Shown: positions 7,595 through 14,930, numbered from the stretch's first letter. The stretch: DNA of 15,254 nucleotides from UBA3263 sp964549975 (GCA_964549975.1 CAZJWM010000050.1:1-15254); one strand, 5' to 3'. The notes: a model not told the origin generated them from the sequence alone. Numbers and translations are program-made.

Positions 7595-10183
7595 ATGAAT
7601 CAATCCCTCCGAAAACTGCTTGGCGCGGCCTCTCTCGCGCTCCTAATCGGCTCATCCGCTTGGGCCGACGAACCCTTTCGCGCTCACCGCTACGACTCCT
7701 TCAAGGCTTGCGAAGTCACCTCGGAAAGCATCGTCTTTATCGGCAACTCCATCACCAACATGGGCGAATGGTGGGAACACTTCTCGGCCAACCCCGTGGT
7801 GGTCAACCGCGGCAACTCCGGCTGCTATTCCTACGAGAGCCTCGACGAACTGGAGTCGGTGTTGATTGGCCGTCCGCGCGCCATCTTCGTGATGGTGGGC
7901 ACCAACGACATCGGCGGTCTGGTGGGCGAACCCGCCGACGTGGCCGCCAACACCCGCCAAATCATCAACCGAATCCAACGCGAATCGCCCAACACTCAGA
8001 TTTTCATCACCTCGGTGTTTCCCTCCACCAACGGCTATCGCAACCTCACCAACCTTGGCGAAATCAACTCGCTGCTGAAACCGCTCTGCGAGGAAACCAA
8101 TGTGACCTACGTTGACCTCTGGGACGACCTGATGGGCATCGTCAACGGCGGCGGCCTCTCGCTCGACGCCCTCCACGTCAACCCCAAAGGCTACAAAATC
8201 TGGGCCGAAAAGGTGGCCCCGCTCCTCGACGGACTCACCTCGGTGTTCAACGACAGCTATATGACGCTCAACCAGAGCGGCCTCTCCTATGCCTACGGCA
8301 TGCGCTCGCAGCTCTTCGGCGTACTCCCGGTGAAATCTGATGACGTGCTCATCATCGGCGACGAAATGGTCCACGGCGGCGAATGGCACGAACTGCTCCA
8401 CTCTTCGCGCGTGAAAGGCCGCGGCATCTACTGGGGCTACGGCGGCTGCTCACTGGCTCAATATAAGACGATGCTCACCGCCATCCTGGAGACCAACTCC
8501 GGCATCAAGCAGTGCCCCAAGCAGATTTACCTCTACATGAACACCACCGTGGTGAACGGCACCTCCGACCTCGCCACCGAAAAGACCAACTATGAGGCCG
8601 TCGTCACCGAAGCCAAGCGCCTGGCCCCCAACGCCGAAATCTACATCCTCAGCGCCACGCCTCACGCCAACTCGACCTACAACACCCGCTCGGCCTCGTT
8701 CAACGCCAAACTCAAGGAGATTGCCGACGCCACCGACGGCGTCAACTACGTGGACCTCTACACCACCCTATCCAACGGCACCGACATCGACTCAAATAAC
8801 TATGTCACCGCCACCGGCTACCACCACATCGCCCAAATCCTGGCCAAAACCATCGGCGACGACGTGACCGTGGACACCGACGAACAATTCTCCAACCGCT
8901 ACGCCACCATCAACGCTCGCCAAATCGTGGGCCGCGCCATCGACACGGCCACACTGCTGCCTCAAGGCACCACCACCGGCACATGGTCGGCCTCGGCCCT
9001 GGCTCCCCTGACCGACAAAATCGACGCAGCCTACACTCTGCTGGCTGCCGACGACGCCTCGCTCTCGGAACTCCAATCTCTCGGCGCGGAACTCTCCACC
9101 GCCACAACCACAGCGCGCCAAGCCATCAACCAACCCGTTGAGGGCAAATGGTATACCATCACCACCCCGCGCCGCAGCTCCTACTACACCTCGCTGACCG
9201 ACGCCTCCACAGTGGTCGGCGTAGCCGACAACGCCAAGAGCACCGCCGCCCAATGGGCCTTCGAACCCCGCACCGACGGCACGTTCAACATCGTGAACCG
9301 CTGCTACGGCACCTACATCAGCCCCTCGGCCTCGTCAAACAGCGCCGTCAAAGCCGTGAAAGATACCCCCTCGCAGGGCTGGACTCTCACCGCATCGTCG
9401 ACCACAGGCCTCTACATCATCACCTCAGGCACAACCCAGCTCAACCAAACCAACGCCTCGCTGGGCGCCTACATCTACAACTGGGGCTACAGCTCCGTGA
9501 CCACCGGCGAATTTAACAACACCGACACCGGCTGCGAATTCTGCGTCACCGAACTCCCCGACGACGCCTCCGCAATCGACCCCGACAAAATCGTGAACGA
9601 CCCTACCCCGTCGACCGCCACCGAAATCTATTGGCACACCTTTTCCACCCCGCTGCGCGACTCTCGCTATCTCTATGAGAACACCGACAACACGCTCTAC
9701 GGCGGCGCCGACTCCGAAGCCGACAAAGCCATGTGGAAAATCCTCACCCGCACCGACGGCTCCTACGACATCGTGAACCGCGCCTCCGGCCGATTCATCG
9801 ACCCATCGTCGGCCGCCGCAAACTCGCAGCTCTCCACCTCCGCCACCTCTCCCGCGGCCGGTTGGCAATTCCTCGACGCCGCCACCGACGGCTACTACAT
9901 CATCACATCAGGCACAACCCAGTTCAACCAAACCAACTCCGGCCTCGGCTACAAGGTCTACAACTGGGGCTACGGCACCGCCACCGCCGGCGCGTATAAC
10001 ACCTCCGACACCGGCTGCCAATACCTGATTCACGTGGCCGACGTCGAAACCCTCAGCAGCTCCATCAGCGAAGTGGCCGCCCCCACCCCGGCATCCACCG
10101 AAGCCTACGACCTGCTTGGCCGTCGCCTGACCAACCCCTCCGCCTCCCAACTCCGCATCTCCGGCGGCAAACTCGTCCGCTAA
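7595..10183 (+). CDS. Secreted twin-SGNH hydrolase with two lectin-like C-terminal repeats
   Basis: This 862-aa paralogue of the divergent 1197-aa protein has a signal peptide (1-24) ending SSAWA before DEPF. Lobe 1 (about 42-212) has the whole SGNH set: GNS with Ser52, NRGNSG (71-76), GTND with Asn104, and DALH with Asp191 and His194. Lobe 2 (about 247-420) is degenerate: GDE (255-257), MNTT in place of GTND, and NNYVTATGY in place of a DxxH block. It retains GDEMVHGGEWHEL. A helical spacer (about 428-513) leads to two beta-trefoil or ricin-like repeats (about 517-654 and 678-816), each with DGxxxIVNR, GW, a YIITSGTTQxNQTN block and YNWGY. The tail is YDLLGRRL. The protein is presumably exported or surface-bound and acts on an O-acylated glycan, with the repeats binding carbohydrate. 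Enzyme class is well supported, the substrate is not. Confidence 0.9.
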   Translation: MNQSLRKLLGAASLALLIGSSAWADEPFRAHRYDSFKACEVTSESIVFIGNSITNMGEWWEHFSANPVVVNRGNSGCYSYESLDELESVLIGRPRAIFVMVGTNDIGGLVGEPADVAANTRQIINRIQRESPNTQIFITSVFPSTNGYRNLTNLGEINSLLKPLCEETNVTYVDLWDDLMGIVNGGGLSLDALHVNPKGYKIWAEKVAPLLDGLTSVFNDSYMTLNQSGLSYAYGMRSQLFGVLPVKSDDVLIIGDEMVHGGEWHELLHSSRVKGRGIYWGYGGCSLAQYKTMLTAILETNSGIKQCPKQIYLYMNTTVVNGTSDLATEKTNYEAVVTEAKRLAPNAEIYILSATPHANSTYNTRSASFNAKLKEIADATDGVNYVDLYTTLSNGTDIDSNNYVTATGYHHIAQILAKTIGDDVTVDTDEQFSNRYATINARQIVGRAIDTATLLPQGTTTGTWSASALAPLTDKIDAAYTLLAADDASLSELQSLGAELSTATTTARQAINQPVEGKWYTITTPRRSSYYTSLTDASTVVGVADNAKSTAAQWAFEPRTDGTFNIVNRCYGTYISPSASSNSAVKAVKDTPSQGWTLTASSTTGLYIITSGTTQLNQTNASLGAYIYNWGYSSVTTGEFNNTDTGCEFCVTELPDDASAIDPDKIVNDPTPSTATEIYWHTFSTPLRDSRYLYENTDNTLYGGADSEADKAMWKILTRTDGSYDIVNRASGRFIDPSSAAANSQLSTSATSPAAGWQFLDAATDGYYIITSGTTQFNQTNSGLGYKVYNWGYGTATAGAYNTSDTGCQYLIHVADVETLSSSISEVAAPTPASTEAYDLLGRRLTNPSASQLRISGGKLVR
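9143..10042 (+). repeat. Two lectin-like domains with a 483-nt period
   Basis: Two copies of a roughly 138-residue domain (9143-9556 and 9626-10042) are offset by 161 codons. At DNA level the core block at 9413-9454 matches 9896-9937 at 40 of 42 positions. The WG-containing strand YNWGY and the motif SGTTQxNQTN are kept in both copies. The pattern suggests a beta-trefoil (RICIN-type) fold; the fold is inferred from pattern only. Confidence 0.8.
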
Positions 10184-10207
10184 CCAAGAGCTAAGAGCAA
10201 AAAGCAC

Positions 10208-10243
10208 GGCGGCATCGCGCTCCCACGCGGTGCCGCCCCTTTT
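10208..10243 (+). terminator. Intrinsic terminator after the 862-aa hydrolase gene
   Basis: A 12-bp stem with one U-G wobble is formed by 10208-10219 (GGCGGCATCGCG) and 10226-10237 (CGCGGTGCCGCC), with a 6-nt loop. It is followed by CC and TTTT. A-rich sequence before and T-rich sequence after could extend the stem. It lies 24 bp after the stop codon and separates this gene from the downstream ATPase promoter. Confidence 0.8.
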
Positions 10244-10265
10244 GCGCCTCATTTTCAGGCTGTTT

Positions 10266-10297
10266 TTTGGAAGATTTAATCTAAATTGCTATCTTTG
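10266..10297 (+). promoter_or_regulatory. Near-consensus Bacteroidetes promoter of the ATPase gene
   Basis: TTTG (10266-10269), a 20-bp spacer and TATCTTTG (10290-10297) fit the Bacteroidetes -33/-7 consensus exactly. The transcript would begin near 10303, at the left arm of the dyad at 10301-10335. This is the best promoter in the window. Confidence 0.8.
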
Positions 10298-10300
10298 CAC

Positions 10301-10335
10301 TGAAAAAATGGTCACCAAACGCCACCGTTTTTTCA
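10301..10335 (+). promoter_or_regulatory. Long dyad at the ATPase transcript start
   Basis: TGAAAAAATGGT (10301-10312) pairs with ACCGTTTTTTCA (10324-10335), giving 12 bp with one G-U wobble in RNA and an 11-nt loop. It begins at the predicted transcription start and ends 24 bp before the ATG. It could be a repressor operator or a 5'-leader hairpin whose U-rich arm limits read-through. The structure is seen; the role is inferred. Confidence 0.5.
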
Positions 10336-10359
10336 GTAGAAACGACTAACAGCTTGATT

Positions 10360-11670
10360 ATGAACATCTCCAGAAACGAATACGTCGACAGATTGTACGC
10401 CAAGCGTTGGAACGGCAAAGTCAAAATAGTGACCGGAATCCGACGTTGTGGCAAGTCGTATCTTCTCTTCACGCTCTTCAAAAATCGCTTGATAGCCGAC
10501 GGCGCTCAAGCCGACGAATTTATAGAAGTGGCTCTCGACAGGAAATCCGACATCAAGTTTCGCAATCCCAACGTGCTTTACGATTACGTGATAGAGCGTT
10601 CTGCCAACCCCGACAAACGCTACTACGTGCTCATCGACGAAATTCAGCTCTCATACAAAGTAAAGAACGAGGATATCGACCCGGCAATGGTGGCCGACGA
10701 TGACGTGGAGCTGCTCTACACGTCGTTTTACGACATACTCAACGACCTGATGGCACGCCCCAACCTCGACGTCTACGTCACGGGCTCAAACTCGAAAATG
10801 CTCTCCAAAGACATAGTGACCAACTTCCGCGACCGCGGATCTGAAATACAGGTCTACCCCCTGTCGTTCTCCGAATTTCTTGCGGCATCAAACTTGGAAA
10901 AGGCCGACGCGCTGGAGGAATATCTGACCTACGGCGGTATGCCTCTGGCCGTGCTGGAGCCGAATGAGAAGGAAAAACGCAAATATCTGCAAGGGCTGTT
11001 TGCCAACGTCTATCTGAAGGATATCGTGGAACGTTATGGCCTGAAAGACGACAGCGTCTTGAGTGCGCTGGTCGATGCTCTGTCGTCGGCCATCGGCTCA
11101 CTGAGCAATCCCAACCGACTCGCCAACACCGCCGGTTCGCTGATGGGCAAAACCACGTCGAGCAACACCATCTCCGAATATATCAACTATCTCGAAGACT
11201 CTTTTCTATTTCAAAGCGCAAAACGCTGGAACGTGAAAGGCAGAAAATATTTCAACACCATTCAAAAATATTATGCCATGGACCTTGGCCTACGCAATGC
11301 CCGCCTAAACTTCCGCCAACAAGAGCGCTCCCACCTGATGGAGAATATGATCTACAACGAGCTTATTCGGCGTGGCTACTCCGTCGACGTGGGCATCGTG
11401 GAGCTTCGCAACATGGTTGACAGCAAGCGCACGCAATTGCAATACGAAATCGACTTTGTGGTGAACGTGGGCAATAGCAAAGTCTACATCCAATCTGCGC
11501 TCAATGTCGACACCCCGGAGAAAAAGGCACAAGAGACGATGTCGCTGCACAACACCGGCGACTTCTTCCGCAAAATCGTGGTGGTCGACGGAAACGTCAA
11601 GCCATGGACCGACGACGACGGCATCGTCTACATCGGCGTGATTCCTTTCTTGCTCGGCGAAGGCCTATAG
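10360..11670 (+). CDS. ATP-binding protein, AAA_14 / DUF4143 type
   Basis: This 436-aa cytoplasmic protein belongs to the widespread AAA-ATPase family with a C-terminal DUF4143 region. Cellular roles of this family are poorly defined, and members are common in accessory DNA. The P-loop is GIRRCGKS (26-33), Walker B is YYVLIDEI with Asp93 and Glu94, and a sensor-1-like VTGSNSKML begins at 140. The sequence YPLSFSEF (about 166-173) and the lid segment LTYGGMP are typical. The C-terminal part has the nuclease-like pattern E-x-x-x-YNEL...EIDFVV...YIQSA, where the Lys of a PD-(D/E)XK core is Gln. I start at ATG 10360; the TTG two codons earlier is in frame but less likely. The gene has its own promoter and leader dyad, follows a terminator, and ends 11 bp from the convergent DUF3078 gene. 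Confidence 0.93.
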   Translation: MNISRNEYVDRLYAKRWNGKVKIVTGIRRCGKSYLLFTLFKNRLIADGAQADEFIEVALDRKSDIKFRNPNVLYDYVIERSANPDKRYYVLIDEIQLSYKVKNEDIDPAMVADDDVELLYTSFYDILNDLMARPNLDVYVTGSNSKMLSKDIVTNFRDRGSEIQVYPLSFSEFLAASNLEKADALEEYLTYGGMPLAVLEPNEKEKRKYLQGLFANVYLKDIVERYGLKDDSVLSALVDALSSAIGSLSNPNRLANTAGSLMGKTTSSNTISEYINYLEDSFLFQSAKRWNVKGRKYFNTIQKYYAMDLGLRNARLNFRQQERSHLMENMIYNELIRRGYSVDVGIVELRNMVDSKRTQLQYEIDFVVNVGNSKVYIQSALNVDTPEKKAQETMSLHNTGDFFRKIVVVDGNVKPWTDDDGIVYIGVIPFLLGEGL

Positions 11671-11681
11671 CCTCCCTCTCC

Positions 11682-13007
11682 TTAGTGGGAGATGGCGTAG
11701 GAGAAGCCGAGGCTCAACACTTCGCGCAGCTGAATCTTGTGCCACTTGGTGTCGTCGCGGCGAGGCGACGAGGTGTCGTAGCGCGCGTCGATGTTCACGT
11801 TGGCCGTCAGAAAGCGGTTGATGGTGAATTTGATGGTGTTTTGCCAGTCGACTTGCAGATAGGAGTAGTCGGTGAAGGCAAAGACGCGCGAGGTCCACGC
11901 CACATTGTAGCAGATGGTCCAGTTCCAAGTCATGTCGATGGTCGAACCGTAGGCGCTCACCGACTTGCGGCCCTCTTCAATGCCGAATGAGGTCTCGTCA
12001 ATCTGACGGTCGATGCAGGTCTTGAGGTTGTAGGATATCGGCGCTATGGTGGCGTTGAGGTTGAATTTGCTCTTGGTCAGGGTGTAGGTCATACCAAGAC
12101 CCACGTTCAATTCGCCGGGCGAGAAAAGCGACGCCGTGCGAGTGAGCGTGCCCGACTTGTAGCCGTTAAACACCGGCGTCTTCAGCATGCCGTTGATGGT
12201 GTAATACCAGTGCGTTCCGGCCTTGTAACCGAATTTGGAATTCACCTGAAAGAGGTTTTCCGTGAGGTTGTAGTTGCGATATTCGTCGTCTGGCGAACTG
12301 GTCAGCGCCGTGCGCCATTGGAAGGTGTTCTCAAACAGCAGTTTGGGATAAAACTTGGTGTTGAGTTTGGTGGTGTAGTTGATGTCGAGAATCATGTTCA
12401 AGGCGCTGTTGCCGCCTTGATACCAGTTGGGCGACACGTAAGCCTGCGAAAATTGCAGCGCAAAGTTGAGCTTGTTGATCCAGCGCTGGCGGTCAAGTTC
12501 CACTTGCGCCATGTTGATTTGCGACGTCTGCGGCTTCACCTCCTTGACAATCACGCGCGCCGTGGAGGGGTCGACGAGCATCTCATATTGCTTGGGCACC
12601 TCGGGCAACGTGGCATGATTATATCGCACCAAGTCGGGGCGCTGCATGGCCAGACGCTGACGCATATGCGCCGTGGCGTTATACATCCACACCTGGCGGT
12701 CCAACCGGTAGGTGGGCGAATAGTTCACGTCGCTGGGGCGGGCCATCAAGTCGACGTCGTCGGCGACCTGCTCATAAGGCTGATAGACGGCCGGCAGAAA
12801 CAGCGACGAAGGCAGCGCCACGGGGAAACAGGCCGGACGCGTGGAGTCGTTGTCGGCGGCAATCACCTCGGCAAGTTCTTCGGGCAGAACTTCCTCTTCT
12901 TCGTCGGCGAAGTCATCATCGTCTTCAATATAAACTTGAGGGGCGGCTGCGGCGCTCAGTGTGGCCGCCGCCGAAAGGAGTGTATACGTAAGGATTTTGC
13001 GGATCAT
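11682..13007 (-). CDS. DUF3078-like outer-membrane beta-barrel protein
   Basis: This 441-aa protein has a signal peptide (about 1-22, ending SAAAA) and an acidic low-complexity stretch just after it (DDDDFADEEEE). A middle region of unknown fold follows, then from about residue 178 a long run of alternating amphipathic strands. The block FSQAYVSPNWYQGGNSALN resembles the DUF3078 signature of Bacteroidetes outer-membrane proteins, and the protein ends in strands such as LSLGFSYAISH, typical of a barrel. It starts 6 bp after the stop of the AraC-family gene on the same strand, so the two probably share a transcript. Possible roles are transport or envelope maintenance; none is shown. Family assignment rests on remembered motifs. 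Confidence 0.8.
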   Translation of the reverse strand: MIRKILTYTLLSAAATLSAAAAPQVYIEDDDDFADEEEEVLPEELAEVIAADNDSTRPACFPVALPSSLFLPAVYQPYEQVADDVDLMARPSDVNYSPTYRLDRQVWMYNATAHMRQRLAMQRPDLVRYNHATLPEVPKQYEMLVDPSTARVIVKEVKPQTSQINMAQVELDRQRWINKLNFALQFSQAYVSPNWYQGGNSALNMILDINYTTKLNTKFYPKLLFENTFQWRTALTSSPDDEYRNYNLTENLFQVNSKFGYKAGTHWYYTINGMLKTPVFNGYKSGTLTRTASLFSPGELNVGLGMTYTLTKSKFNLNATIAPISYNLKTCIDRQIDETSFGIEEGRKSVSAYGSTIDMTWNWTICYNVAWTSRVFAFTDYSYLQVDWQNTIKFTINRFLTANVNIDARYDTSSPRRDDTKWHKIQLREVLSLGFSYAISH

Positions 13008-13013
13008 TTTTCT

Positions 13014-13937
13014 TCAAGAGTTTTGAAATTCGCTGGGGCTCATGCCCGTCTGATGTTTGAAATATTTGCCAAACGACGACTGATTGGGAAAATTCAGGTC
13101 GTAGGCCACCTGCTGCACATTCTTGCTGGAGAATCGGAGCATATTCTTAGCCTCGAGCACCACATATTCGTCGATAATCTCGGCAGCCGAGCGGCCCGTG
13201 CTCTCCTTAATCACCAGCGAGAGATATTTCGGAGAAATGCAAAGCTTGTCGGCATAAAACTTCACCGTGCGCTCCTGGCGGAAAAACTTGCGCACCAAGC
13301 GCACAAATTCGTGAGTGTAGATCACACGACGCGAACGCTGGCGTCCGGTGGGCTCCTCGCCAGTGAGCTGCGTGGGGTTGCACTCCTCCGACAGAATCAT
13401 CAGCTGATAGAGCGTGGCCGTCAACAGCGACCGCGAAATGCTGCGCGAGAGCTGCTCGCTCCCTTCTCGCGAATTCAATCGAGCGTTGGCATCGAGAAGA
13501 TCGAAATAGCGAATCAACAAATCGGAATGCTCGGCCACCAAGCGAATATACGGCTCGCGATGGGTGGTGACAGGCAACGCATTCAAATTCACAATCTCAA
13601 AATTCAAATCGTGGAGAAACTCCACCGACACGAAAAGCACGTAAGCCTCCAGATGATCGATGCTGTCGGTGTCGATCGTGATGATCGAACTCGGCCCCGT
13701 CACCATCAGATTATTCGCCTTCAGCCGATGGTATTCCATATTGACAGTCAAGCCGATAGAGCCACCCGTCACCAACGTGATTATCATCCCGTTGAAGCGA
13801 ATGGCACGCTCAATTTCGCTGGCCACGTCGCTCTGCGGAGTGACGTGCACAAACACATAATCGGTGTTGCGCACCGACTCATAATGGGCTATCTTCTGCA
13901 ATCGCGGCATCTCCCGCAGCGACAATGATTCTATCAT
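13014..13937 (-). CDS. AraC-family transcriptional regulator
   Basis: A 307-aa DNA-binding regulator. The C-terminal domain (about 208-305) has the two helix-turn-helix units of AraC/XylS proteins: the first around FYADKLCISPKYLSLVIKE, the second around VQQVAYDLNFPNQSSFGKYF, closing with GMSPSEF. The N-terminal 150 residues are beta-rich and cupin-like (VTGGSIGLTVN, MVTGPSSIITID), the usual effector or dimerisation domain. No membrane segment or receiver domain is seen, so it is a free one-component regulator. It is the first gene of a two-gene unit with the DUF3078-like protein and may regulate its own operon. Family call is secure; the ligand and targets are unknown. Confidence 0.95.
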   Translation of the reverse strand: MIESLSLREMPRLQKIAHYESVRNTDYVFVHVTPQSDVASEIERAIRFNGMIITLVTGGSIGLTVNMEYHRLKANNLMVTGPSSIITIDTDSIDHLEAYVLFVSVEFLHDLNFEIVNLNALPVTTHREPYIRLVAEHSDLLIRYFDLLDANARLNSREGSEQLSRSISRSLLTATLYQLMILSEECNPTQLTGEEPTGRQRSRRVIYTHEFVRLVRKFFRQERTVKFYADKLCISPKYLSLVIKESTGRSAAEIIDEYVVLEAKNMLRFSSKNVQQVAYDLNFPNQSSFGKYFKHQTGMSPSEFQNS

Positions 13938-13955
13938 AATTCTCTAATTTTGGCA

Positions 13956-13963
13956 CAAAATTA
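13956..13963 (-). promoter_or_regulatory. -7 box of the araC-type/DUF3078 operon
   Basis: On the minus strand TAATTTTG matches TAnnTTTG exactly. It ends 18 bp before the regulator's ATG, so the leader would be only about 12 nt. No TTTG is found at 19-21 bp upstream, which fits an activator-dependent or autoregulated promoter. Confidence 0.5.
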
Positions 13964-14022
13964 CAAAAAATTCGCCAAAACAGGAAATAATCCACCCAAA
14001 TCTGCGAACTCTCAGACAGTAT

Positions 14023-14421
14023 TCATAGGCTGTAGCAACCTTTCCCTTTTCCTTTAGAGCAGAGATAGAATTTGTCAATTTCCTCGCAGCCTTTGGCCAC
14101 CTCTTCCGGTGATGTAAATTTGAGCGCTCGCTCGGCATAATTTGTGATTAACTCGTCATATTTCTCGCGGCGCTTGCGATCGGCATCCTTAGCTCTGCGT
14201 TCCTCAGTGCGACTATATTCTATTTCACGGTCATAATATTTTGCCGCTTTACACGCTATCACCATCCTATAGATGCAATAACATATTACGGCAACAACTG
14301 CCAGGACCGTCACACACACAATCAATGTCGTACGACAATGCTCATCGCATGCCGTGTAAGTACACGACACCGAGGTAGCAACAGAAGAAGCACCTTCCGG
14401 GTTAATTAAAAGATTAATCAT
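14023..14421 (-). CDS. Small single-pass membrane protein, unrecognised
   Basis: I do not recognise this 132-aa protein. A short N-terminal part with three cysteines (Cys20, Cys25, Cys29) precedes one hydrophobic segment (about 32-52, LIVCVTVLAVVAVICYCIY). A strongly charged, probably helical region follows (about 60-100, with EERRAKDADRKRR), then a Lys/Gly/Cys tail (KGKGKGCYSL). The positive-inside rule puts the N-terminus outside and the charged region in the cytoplasm. It has a plausible promoter upstream, and its base composition is clearly more AT-rich than the genes to its left. This suggests different ancestry or an accessory region. It could be a small envelope or phage/plasmid-type protein; no function is assigned. 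Confidence 0.6.
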   Translation of the reverse strand: MINLLINPEGASSVATSVSCTYTACDEHCRTTLIVCVTVLAVVAVICYCIYRMVIACKAAKYYDREIEYSRTEERRAKDADRKRREKYDELITNYAERALKFTSPEEVAKGCEEIDKFYLCSKGKGKGCYSL

Positions 14422-14497
14422 AATGTATAGAATTTATATGAGTATTTAGATTATATGGCTTTGAGATTTTCATGACAATAAGCACAAAGTCGACCCC

Positions 14498-14528
14498 CAA
14501 AGTTATAACTATTTTCCCAATTTTCCAA
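14498..14528 (-). promoter_or_regulatory. Promoter of the 132-aa membrane protein gene
   Basis: On the minus strand TAACTTTG (14498-14505) is an exact -7 box, with TTG (14526-14528) 20 bp upstream as the -33 element. The start would be near 14491, giving a 5' leader of about 70 nt. The stretch 14529-14638 beyond it holds nothing I can support. Confidence 0.5.
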
Positions 14529-14638
14529 CACCCCTCTCCAAAACCTCAAAAAAAATCATGTCGAACATATCTTATGGGCTGATCAGAGCAACCGCATCAA
14601 AATGCCGCATACCAATTCCGCAGTAAATCAAGCCGATG

Positions 14639-14743
14639 CTATGAGGGTGTATCATATGAAGCATATGATGCAAACTCGTTGATGAATTCATCGGCACGAT
14701 TTTGCAGAGCATACATCAGCAATTGTCTCGGCATTGCGTTCAT
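14639..14743 (-). CDS. Possible 34-aa ORF (low confidence)
   Basis: An ATG at 14741-14743 opens a 34-codon frame (MNAMPRQLLMYALQNRADEF, then a short Ser/Tyr-rich end) closed by TAG. It is amphipathic and not obviously random. A -7-like box TACATTTG (14749-14756, minus) lies only 5 bp upstream, so the message would be nearly leaderless, and no -33 box is visible. It may be a remnant of a longer gene or a chance frame. No similarity is recognised. Confidence 0.25.
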   Translation of the reverse strand: MNAMPRQLLMYALQNRADEFINEFASYASYDTPS

Positions 14744-14785
14744 GACGACAAATGTACACAAAATTCCAATATAAATTCACCCCCC

Positions 14786-14814
14786 AAAAAAAATTTGTAG
14801 AACACAGCCTACAA
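14786..14814 (-). terminator. Intrinsic terminator for leftward transcription from the right end
   Basis: Reading leftward, TTGTAG (14809-14814) pairs with CTACAA (14795-14800) around an 8-nt loop, followed after one base by eight T residues (14786-14793 as A on the plus strand). The stem is short but the U-tract is textbook. It would end transcripts coming from the kinase-like gene region at 14966-15254. Confidence 0.55.
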
Positions 14815-14825
14815 CGACACTCACA

Positions 14826-14930
14826 TAACGTGTCGGGCAAGAACGCGGCGGAGCTGCGCCGTGTGTCGGCCCGGAGCCCCATTCGGTCATGGCCCCACTC
14901 ACAGACGCAAGCTTACGGCTGATTCCTTAG
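14826..14930 (+). other. Unexplained GC-rich block in AT-rich surroundings
   Basis: About 75-105 bp of GC-rich sequence lies between AT-rich flanks. It includes an imperfect palindrome CGGCGGAGCTGCGCCG and several GGCC/CCGG-rich words. A plus-strand frame starting with GTG at 14830 is open for 30 codons but has no ATG or promoter, so I do not call a gene. It could be a conserved non-coding element or a structured 3' region. Strand is arbitrary. Confidence 0.3.

Noticed and set aside
10354..10362. TTG as start codon for the ATPase
   Set aside because: It is in frame but adds only two residues; the ATG at 10360 is the ordinary choice and gives the family-typical N-terminus.
11672..11692. Small hairpins between the convergent genes as a bidirectional terminator
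   Set aside because: The alternative 5-bp stems (CTCCC/GGGAG and TCTCC/GGAGA) are weak, overlap the DUF3078 stop region and lack T-tracts on either side.
12210..13928. A 572-codon open frame on the plus strand
   Set aside because: It runs antisense across the AraC-family and DUF3078-like genes, whose minus-strand products have recognisable domains, a signal peptide and a promoter. Its own translation shows no domain and is rich in Arg/His/Gly, as expected for a shadow frame of GC-rich DNA.
14688..14882. A 64-codon minus-strand frame
   Set aside because: It crosses the predicted terminator and part of the GC-rich block, has no promoter, and its translation shows no consistent pattern.
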